Source of the DNA: Pseudomonadota bacterium | GTDB taxonomy: Bacteria > Pseudomonadota > Gammaproteobacteria > Burkholderiales > Rhodocyclaceae | Length of the DNA: 19,476 nt | Direction of reading: 5' to 3' | Assembly: GCA_023459095.1 (NCBI GenBank) | Contig: JAEWVQ010000344.1 | Coordinates: 1 to 19,476 of the forward strand | Shown: one piece after another, positions 14,426-19,476 of the stretch | How positions within the stretch are numbered: the first letter of the stretch is position 1 | Layout: every line of letters begins with the position of its first letter | Made by a program: the position numbers and the translations under genes | The notes under the pieces: generated by a model | Databases searched by the model: none | Seen by the model: only the letters and a program-made list of their open reading frames with translations | What the model was told of the DNA's origin: nothing

Positions 14426-16426
14426 ATGTCCGCCCTGTTGAACGCCCCGCAACGCGAAGCCATTCATTATCTCGACGGTCCCTGCCTGGTGCTGGCAGGC
14501 GCCGGCAGCGGCAAGACGCGGGTGATCACGCACAAGATCGCGCACCTGATCAACGGCTGCGGCTTGAGTCCGAGCAACATCGCGGCGATCACCTTCACCA
14601 ACAAGGCGGCGAAGGAAATGCAGGAGCGTGTCGCCCACCTGATGGGCGGACGCGCGCCGGGCGGGCTCACGGTGTGCACCTTCCACGCGCTCGGGGTGCG
14701 CATCATCCGCCAGGAGGCGAAGCACTGCGGGCTGAAGCCGCAGTTCTCCATCCTCGATGCCTCGGACACGGTGCAGATCGTCGCCGACGTGGCCGGCGAC
14801 GGCGACAAGGGCATCGCCAAGCAGATTCAGTGGCAGATCTCGTCGTGGAAGAACGCCATGATCACCCCCGACGAGGCCGTGCAGCGCGCCGACAACGAGA
14901 TCGCCTTCGCCGCGGCGAAGGTTTTCGGCGAGTACGAACGCACGTTGCGTGCTTACCAGGCGGTCGATTTCGACGACCTGATCTCCTTGCCGGTGCGCCT
15001 CTTCGACACCAACGACGAGGTCCGCGAGCGCTGGCAGAACCGCCTGCGCTACCTGCTCGTCGATGAGTATCAGGACACCAACCGTGCCCAATACCGGCTG
15101 TTGCGCCTGCTCTCCGGGGTGCGCGGTGCGTTCACCGCGGTCGGTGACGACGATCAGGCGATCTACGCCTGGCGCGGGGCCGACGTCGAGAATCTGCGCC
15201 TGCTGCAGACCGACTACCCGAAATTGCGCGTGATCAAGCTCGAGCAGAACTACCGCTCGTCACGCCGCATTCTCGAAGCTGCCAACACCGTCATCGCCCA
15301 CAACGAGAAGCTGTTCGACAAGCGCCTGTGGTCCGAGCACGGCATTGGCGAGCAGATCGCGGTGACCAACTGCCGCGACGCCGAGCACGAGGCCGAATGG
15401 GTGGCGATGAAGATCAGCGCGCACAAGTTCGAGCACAAGACCCGCTTCAAGGACTACGCCATCCTCTACCGCGGCAACCACCAGGCCCGCATCATCGAGC
15501 AGCAGTTGCGCAACCAGCGCATTCCGTACGTGATGTCGGGCGGCCAGAGCTTTTTCGACAAGGCCGAGATCCGCGACCTGATCGCCTATCTGCGTCTGCT
15601 GATGAACGAGGACGACGACCTCGCCTTCATCCGCGCCATCACCATGCCGCGCCGCGGCATCGGCGCGAGCACGATCGAGGCCCTGGGGCGCTATGCCGGC
15701 GAACGCCACATCAGCCTTTTTGCCGCAGCCTTCGAGGAAGGCGTGACCATGCACCTGAACGCGCGCCAGCTCGACGGCGTGCGCGAGTTCGCCGGCTTCA
15801 TCAACCGCATGCAGTACCGCGCCACGCGCGAGCCGGCGGCGCAGTTGCTCGAGGATCTGCTCGCCGCGATCCGCTACGAAGCCTGGCTGTTCGAGCATTG
15901 CGACACGCGCGAGGCCGAGTCGAAGTGGAGCAATGTGCGCGACTTCGTCGCCTGGCTGGGACGCAAGGGCGAGGAGGACGGCAAGAACCTCATCGAACTG
16001 ACTCAGACCATCGCCCTCATCTCCATGCTCGACAAGGAAGATCCCGACTTCGATGGCGTTCAGCTCGCCACCCTGCACGCCTCGAAGGGGCTGGAGTTTC
16101 CGCACGTCTTCCTGATCGGCGTCGAGGAAGGCCTGCTGCCGCACCAGAGCAGCATCGACGAGGACAAGATCGAGGAAGAGCGCCGCCTGATGTATGTCGG
16201 CATCACCCGCGCGCAGCGCAGCCTGAACATCACCTGGTGCGAGCGGCGCAAGGCCGGCAAGGAATTCCGCACCTGCGAACCCAGCCGCTTCATCGCCGAA
16301 ATGGGCGGCGACATCCGCATGAACGACCGCAAGAACAGTGCGCCGGTGTCGAAGGAGGAGGGTCGGGCGCGGCTCGCCAACCTGATGGCGATGCTGGAGG
16401 CGAAAGACGGTACGCGGCCCGGCTGA
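14426..16426 (+). CDS. rep: ATP-dependent DNA helicase Rep (superfamily 1A)
   Basis: Rep is a 3'-5' helicase that helps forks pass protein roadblocks and takes part in PriC-dependent restart. The 666-residue protein has UvrD-like helicase motifs: Walker A GAGSGKT (25-31), TFTNKAAKEM (motif Ia), Walker B LLVDEYQD with D213-E214, VGDDDQAIYAWRGA (motif III), LEQNYRSS (motif IV), LATLHASKGLEFPHVFLIG (motif V) and EERRLMYVGITRA (motif VI). Rep rather than UvrD or PcrA is supported by length (E. coli Rep is 674), by KDYAILYRGNHQARIIEQ, GGQSFFDKAEIRDLIAYLRLL and EEGLLPHQSSIDED, and by a short C-terminus that ends with ARLANLMAMLEAKDG. Convergent with the cytochrome gene. Confidence 0.96.
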   Translation: MSALLNAPQREAIHYLDGPCLVLAGAGSGKTRVITHKIAHLINGCGLSPSNIAAITFTNKAAKEMQERVAHLMGGRAPGGLTVCTFHALGVRIIRQEAKHCGLKPQFSILDASDTVQIVADVAGDGDKGIAKQIQWQISSWKNAMITPDEAVQRADNEIAFAAAKVFGEYERTLRAYQAVDFDDLISLPVRLFDTNDEVRERWQNRLRYLLVDEYQDTNRAQYRLLRLLSGVRGAFTAVGDDDQAIYAWRGADVENLRLLQTDYPKLRVIKLEQNYRSSRRILEAANTVIAHNEKLFDKRLWSEHGIGEQIAVTNCRDAEHEAEWVAMKISAHKFEHKTRFKDYAILYRGNHQARIIEQQLRNQRIPYVMSGGQSFFDKAEIRDLIAYLRLLMNEDDDLAFIRAITMPRRGIGASTIEALGRYAGERHISLFAAAFEEGVTMHLNARQLDGVREFAGFINRMQYRATREPAAQLLEDLLAAIRYEAWLFEHCDTREAESKWSNVRDFVAWLGRKGEEDGKNLIELTQTIALISMLDKEDPDFDGVQLATLHASKGLEFPHVFLIGVEEGLLPHQSSIDEDKIEEERRLMYVGITRAQRSLNITWCERRKAGKEFRTCEPSRFIAEMGGDIRMNDRKNSAPVSKEEGRARLANLMAMLEAKDGTRPG

Positions 16427-16446
16427 ACGGCCGGGTCCGGTAAACG

Positions 16447-16474
16447 GACAAAGGCGGCCGGAGCCGCCTTTGTC
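16447..16474. terminator. bidirectional Rho-independent terminator between rep and the cytochrome c gene
   Basis: A perfect 12-bp stem GACAAAGGCGGC (16447-16458) / GCCGCCTTTGTC (16463-16474) with the 4-nt loop CGGA. It lies 20 nt past the rep stop and 30 nt past the end of the convergent cytochrome gene. T-rich stretches occur inside the arms on both strands, so it can serve both transcripts. Confidence 0.8.
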
Positions 16475-16504
16475 GTTGCAAATCGCCGGATGAGCCGGGC
16501 TGGC

Positions 16505-16963
16505 TTACTCGAGCGGCGGCTCGGTGTAGTTCGCCCCCGCCTTGTTGGCGAGGAAGGCCACGGCGCGGGCCACTTCCTTGTCGGTCAGGTCCGAGCCGCC
16601 GCCGCGCGCCGGCATCGCGCCCTTGCCGGCGATCGCCGACTTCGTCAGGCCGTCGAAACCGAGAGCGAGGCGCGGCGCCCACTGGCCCGCGTCAGCGGTC
16701 TTCGGCGCGCCGAGGGTGCCGGCATCGTGGCACGCGGCGCAGATGCTCTTGTAGATCTGCTCGCCGGTCCGGCTGCCCGGGGCAATCGTGACCGCCTTGA
16801 TTTCCACCTTGGCCACCGGCTGGATCAGCGAGGCGGTCAGTTCGGGGTCGACCGACCCCTGCTTGCCACAGCCAGCCAGCAGCGAGGCTGCGACCACGGC
16901 AACTACAGGCATTGCGAAGCGAAGAGGCCGCCGTGCGGCGCTCGGGGCGCGATGTTCCGACAT
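16505..16963 (-). CDS. lipoprotein c-type cytochrome (cytochrome c5-like)
   Basis: 152 residues from the ATG at 16963. The signal peptide has lipobox LLAGC (Cys32), so the protein is probably membrane-tethered. The heme motif is C75-A-A-C78-H79 and the likely axial Met is M117 in GKGAMPARGG, the typical layout of small class I cytochrome c5 proteins (ICAACHDAGTLGAPKT...W..R, then MPARGG..DLTD.EV..AV.F). It should shuttle electrons in the periplasm, e.g. to a terminal oxidase or denitrification enzymes; the partner cannot be told here. AAAGGA seven bases upstream fixes the start; a longer frame reading to 17050 runs over the promoter and is rejected. Single-gene unit, convergent with rep. Confidence 0.92.
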   Translation of the reverse strand: MSEHRAPSAARRPLRFAMPVVAVVAASLLAGCGKQGSVDPELTASLIQPVAKVEIKAVTIAPGSRTGEQIYKSICAACHDAGTLGAPKTADAGQWAPRLALGFDGLTKSAIAGKGAMPARGGGSDLTDKEVARAVAFLANKAGANYTEPPLE

Positions 16964-16970
16964 GCTAGGG

Positions 16971-16976
16971 TCCTTT
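16971..16976 (-). promoter_or_regulatory. ribosome binding site fixing the cytochrome c5 start
   Basis: Read on the minus strand it is AAAGGA, seven nucleotides before the ATG at 16963. Confidence 0.7.
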
Positions 16977-16999
16977 GACTGACGCGAGGCAAAGCGCCG

Positions 17000-17029
17000 A
17001 TTATAGCCGGCGGAAAACCATTGTGGCAG
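17000..17029 (-). promoter_or_regulatory. promoter of the cytochrome c5 gene
   Basis: On the minus strand: a perfect TATAAT -10 (17005-17000) and CTGCCA (17029-17024, 4/6 match to -35) with an 18-nt spacer. The start site would be near 16993, about 30 nt before the ATG. It lies back to back with the tRNA-Arg promoter. Confidence 0.65.
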
Positions 17030-17036
17030 TGCGGCA

Positions 17037-17065
17037 TGGACTTTGTTCACGAACCGGTATATGCT
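17037..17065 (+). promoter_or_regulatory. promoter of tRNA-Arg
   Basis: TGGACT (17037-17042, 4/6 match to -35), a 17-nt spacer and TATGCT (17060-17065, 4/6 match to -10), followed by a C-rich stretch. The start site would be near 17072, giving a ~40-nt 5' leader before the mature tRNA. Moderate matches; the call rests partly on position. Confidence 0.5.
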
Positions 17066-17112
17066 CCCTCAGCTTGCCAAGGCGTGATTCATTCCCGCCA
17101 CCGCAAATCCCC

Positions 17113-17189
17113 GCGCCCGTAGCTCAGCTGGATAGAGTACTGCCCTCCGAAGGCAGGGGTCGTGCGTTCGAATCGCGCCGGGCGCGCCA
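17113..17189 (+). tRNA. tRNA-Arg (anticodon CCG)
   Basis: A 77-nt cloverleaf can be drawn. The acceptor stem is GCGCCCG (17113-17119) with CGGGCGC (17179-17185), discriminator G and encoded CCA (17187-17189). The D arm is GCTC...GAGT; the anticodon stem is CTGCC/GGCAG with loop CTCCGAA, anticodon CCG, reading the CGG codon. The T arm is GTGCG-TTCGAAT-CGCGC. All stems pair, with only G-T wobbles. A strong terminator follows 8 nt later, so it is a single-tRNA unit. Confidence 0.97.
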
Positions 17190-17197
17190 GACATATC

Positions 17198-17235
17198 AAT
17201 GGGTTAGGTCCTCACGGACCTAACCCATTTGTTTT
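17198..17235 (+). terminator. Rho-independent terminator of tRNA-Arg
   Basis: A perfect 14-bp stem AATGGGTTAGGTCC (17198-17211) / GGACCTAACCCATT (17216-17229), loop TCAC, followed by TGTTTT (17230-17235). This is the strongest hairpin in the window outside the rRNA. Confidence 0.9.
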
Positions 17236-17507
17236 ATCTGCGCATTGGTCGCAAGAAAACGGGCGGCGTCAAGGCGCGCCCGCGCCAATGCGCTTTACGC
17301 AAGGACGGTTACGCATCCGCTCGGGTCTGGAGCTTCTGTAGGGATCGCGCTCAGCAGAGGGCTTCCTGACCTTGCCATTCAAGGTCTGTGCGTATTGCAT
17401 GATCAATGCCGATGCGCTTATGGTCGGGTGGATTTGCTATCGCCGCGCTCGGCTTGCGGCGCGACACGGGCCGAGTGCCGTGTTCATCACCCTGCTTCTG
17501 CTTACTC
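17236..17507. other. intergenic stretch with no supported gene
   Basis: Several open frames cross this stretch on the plus strand, but none has a recognisable domain, a good ribosome binding site or a family-like composition. No tRNA 3'-end repeat, integrase or insertion sequence end is visible, so there is no sign of an element integrated at tRNA-Arg. It may hold the promoter of the membrane-protein gene starting at 17508, but I cannot point to a convincing one. Confidence 0.6.
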
Positions 17508-17954
17508 ATGGCGCACCGGATCATCGAGTTTCCGATTTCGCCCCGGATGGGGTTCTTGCAGGTGGTTTATTCCGCCCTTGTTGGCATGGCGGCCTACTCG
17601 GCCAGCCCCGTGCTCGCGTTGCCCGCCGTGCTGGCATTGAATATAACGATGCTGTCGCGGCCGAAGACGGCGAGTCTGGATGGCGAGGCGCGGACGTTGG
17701 TCTTCAACTACCGCTGGCCGTACGCCTTATGGCGCAGCAGGGTCGTCGATCTGTCGAAGTACGTACTCGTCTACTCCCAGGCCGAAAGCTACGCCGGTAG
17801 GTCTTTGCATCTCAGCGGTCTTGGCGGCGAGCACATGCGGCTTGCTCATTTCCATCAGCACGCGCGGTTTCCGGATCTCCACGTCGAGGAGGTGGCGGCT
17901 CTGCGCGCGGAGATTGCGGGGGCGCTTGGAATACGGGATGGCGGCGAGCTCTGA
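17508..17954 (+). CDS. hypothetical membrane protein with two N-terminal helices
   Basis: I do not recognise this family. From the ATG at 17508 it is 148 residues: a short N-terminus MAHRIIEFPISPR, two closely spaced hydrophobic helices (about 14-32 and 33-50), then a ~95-residue polar domain predicted to face the cytosol, with SLDGEARTLVFNYRWPYALW, SKYVLVYSQAESYAGRSLHLSGLGGEHMRLAHFH and a C-terminal helix VEEVAALRAEIAGALGI. Two helices followed by a small beta-rich domain resembles PH-like membrane proteins, but this is a guess. The frame continues upstream to an ATG at 17406, giving a Cys-rich, unlikely N-terminus. Codon use is visibly less GC-rich than in neighbours. It stands alone between tRNA-Arg and rrn. 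Confidence 0.6.
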   Translation: MAHRIIEFPISPRMGFLQVVYSALVGMAAYSASPVLALPAVLALNITMLSRPKTASLDGEARTLVFNYRWPYALWRSRVVDLSKYVLVYSQAESYAGRSLHLSGLGGEHMRLAHFHQHARFPDLHVEEVAALRAEIAGALGIRDGGEL

Positions 17955-18066
17955 GAAGGTGTTCGTCGTCGAACGCCACGGCATTGCAGCGTTGGAATAT
18001 TGGTCTTTCCTGGTGCGAGATCGGGCGATTCCTGTGTGGGTAGCTTTTGCCGCTGAGCCGGGCTGA
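17938..18066 (+). CDS. possible small ORF of 42 codons, overlapping the hypothetical membrane gene
   Basis: ATG at 17938, 17 nt inside the end of the preceding gene in another frame, ending in TGA at 18066. The product MAASSEKVFVVERHGIAALE... is mixed hydrophobic and charged with no recognisable motif. The ribosome binding site is weak (GGAATACGGG just upstream). It may be a translationally coupled small protein, a decayed remnant or chance. Confidence 0.25.
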   Translation: MAASSEKVFVVERHGIAALEYWSFLVRDRAIPVWVAFAAEPG

Positions 18067-18081
18067 GGGGTCACGGTTCGT

Positions 18082-18116
18082 CGCCATCGATGGCGCTAAG
18101 CGCCTATCTATATAGG
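18082..18116. repeat. cluster of three small palindromes upstream of rrn
   Basis: CGCCATCGATGGCG (18082-18095) is a perfect 14-bp palindrome. It overlaps GGCGC-TAA-GCGCC (18092-18104), which runs into CCTAT-CTAT-ATAGG (18103-18116). No T-run follows. They lie about 60-90 nt upstream of the rrn P1 -35, where protein-binding sites such as Fis sites would be expected, but no specific factor can be named. Confidence 0.5.
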
Positions 18117-18174
18117 AGCTGCGGCAAGAGAGAACGGAGGGGCGATATTTCTTCGCATTCCCTGCAAAATAATC

Positions 18175-18202
18175 TTGACCTTCGTGATTGTTTGTCTATA
18201 AT
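18175..18202 (+). promoter_or_regulatory. rrn promoter P1
   Basis: TTGACC (18175-18180), a 16-nt spacer and a perfect TATAAT (18197-18202), followed by a GCGC discriminator typical of stringently controlled rRNA promoters. An A/T-rich stretch (CAAAATAAT, 18164-18172) just before the -35 could act as an UP element. The start site would be near 18209. Confidence 0.88.
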
Positions 18203-18302
18203 GCGCACCTCTTCAGCGCTGCAGCGGTTTGGGCGGCGGTGAAGGGGAAGCGGGAAAGCGCTTCGGTTCGAGTCGGCGGCACAATGATTTGAACGGAAGG
18301 GG

Positions 18303-18331
18303 TTGACGAGAAGTTCTGAGTTGATCATAAT
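18303..18331 (+). promoter_or_regulatory. candidate rrn promoter P2
   Basis: TTGACG (18303-18308), a 17-nt spacer and CATAAT (18326-18331). It lies about 130 nt downstream of P1, a tandem layout known from other proteobacterial rrn operons. An inverted repeat ACGAGA (18306-18311) / TCTCGT (18331-18336) brackets the spacer. Confidence 0.65.
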
Positions 18332-18345
18332 CTCGTTTCTCTGCT

Positions 18346-18368
18346 GCAGCGATGCAGCGATGCAGCGG
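18346..18368 (+). repeat. tandem GCAGCGAT repeat in the rrn leader
   Basis: Two exact 8-bp units, GCAGCGAT at 18346-18353 and 18354-18361, followed by a partial third unit GCAGCGG (18362-18368) that ends inside boxA. The pattern suggests slippage. Confidence 0.85.
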
Positions 18369-18379
18369 TTCTTTAAAAA
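18368..18379 (+). promoter_or_regulatory. boxA antitermination element of the rrn leader
   Basis: GTTCTTTAAAAA closely resembles the rrn boxA consensus (CTCTTTAA core) recognised by NusB-NusE, which suppresses Rho termination in rRNA operons. It lies 116 nt before the 16S start, the expected place. Confidence 0.8.
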
Positions 18380-18412
18380 ATTGAACAACCGATAAGTGTG
18401 GGTGCTTGGTGG

Positions 18413-18487
18413 TTGCGGTCGAAATGCTTCGGCATTTGAGTTTCGCAAAAATTGAGCGCTTACATGTCAGTGATGACTTTGAGTGCT
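18413..18487 (+). ncRNA. two tetraloop hairpins in the pre-16S leader RNA
   Basis: Hairpin 1: TTGCG (18413-18417) / CGCAA (18444-18448) encloses AAATGC-TTCG-GCATTT (18422-18437), a UUCG tetraloop. Hairpin 2: AGCGCTTA (18455-18462) pairs with TGAGTGCT (18480-18487) using two G-U pairs and encloses GTCA-GTGA-TGAC (18466-18477), a GNRA-type tetraloop. They probably help 30S assembly or RNase processing of the precursor; part of the region would also pair with the 3' flank of 16S, outside this window. Confidence 0.65.
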
Positions 18488-18495
18488 GTTGGATT

Positions 18496-19476
<981 letters not shown>

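Noticed and set aside
17113..17507. tRNA-Arg as an integration site for a genomic island
   Set aside because: No integrase, no repeat of the tRNA 3' end downstream, and the tRNA is followed directly by its own strong terminator.
17351..17509. 52-codon minus-strand ORF starting MSKQKQGDEHG, divergent from the orphan membrane gene
   Set aside because: Plausible-looking start but no ribosome binding site, no recognisable motif, and its ATG overlaps the plus-strand ATG; not enough to call.
17245..17800. Two plus-strand open frames overlapping the start of the orphan membrane gene
   Set aside because: Cys/Arg-rich or mixed sequences without domain resemblance or ribosome binding sites; they overlap the better-supported frame at 17508.

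Overview
This window is a GC-rich chromosomal segment from a betaproteobacterium, most likely of the Rhodocyclales (Thauera/Azoarcus type). The evidence is the gene order gatC-gatA / mreBCD-mrdA-rodA, the dacA-dat-ybeD-lipB-lipA cluster, and a 16S rRNA 5' part with betaproteobacterial signatures. Nearly all of it is core genome. No transposase, integrase, CRISPR array or phage gene was seen.

Layout. (1) 1-873, minus strand: gatC and the start of gatA (cut by the left edge), two subunits of the tRNA-dependent amidotransferase. (2) 1003-6588, plus strand: the cell-elongation (elongasome) operon mreB, mreC, mreD, mrdA (PBP2), rodA, with a strong hairpin and T-run between mreB and mreC that probably lowers expression of the distal genes. 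(3) 6601-8852: rlpA and dacA, two more peptidoglycan genes; dacA has its own promoter. (4) 8899-11724: dat, ybeD, lipB, lipA, tightly packed with overlapping GTG starts; lipB and lipA together make protein-bound lipoate. (5) 11742-14321: four small envelope or membrane genes of poorly understood families (DUF6644-like, DUF6152-like, SIMPL, DUF4197). (6) 14426-16426: the rep DNA helicase, ending at a bidirectional terminator shared with a convergent lipoprotein cytochrome c5 gene (minus strand). (7) 17113-17189: tRNA-Arg(CCG) with its terminator. (8) 17508-17954: an unrecognised two-helix membrane protein in visibly less GC-rich DNA, possibly followed by a 42-codon ORF. (9) 18175-19476: the start of an rrn operon with tandem promoters, a structured leader with boxA, and the first ~980 nt of 16S rRNA, cut by the right edge.

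How the genes work together: MreB/C/D, PBP2 and RodA build side-wall peptidoglycan. RlpA and DacA trim it (glycan strands and the terminal D-Ala, respectively). Dat, just downstream of dacA, could recycle released D-Ala into D-Glu. The rest is housekeeping: lipoylation, DNA repair and replication restart, electron transfer, translation.

I did not find a convincing new multi-gene system. The least explained parts are the orphan membrane gene between tRNA-Arg and rrn, the string of small uncharacterised envelope genes after lipA, and the RNA structures in the mre and rrn transcripts.
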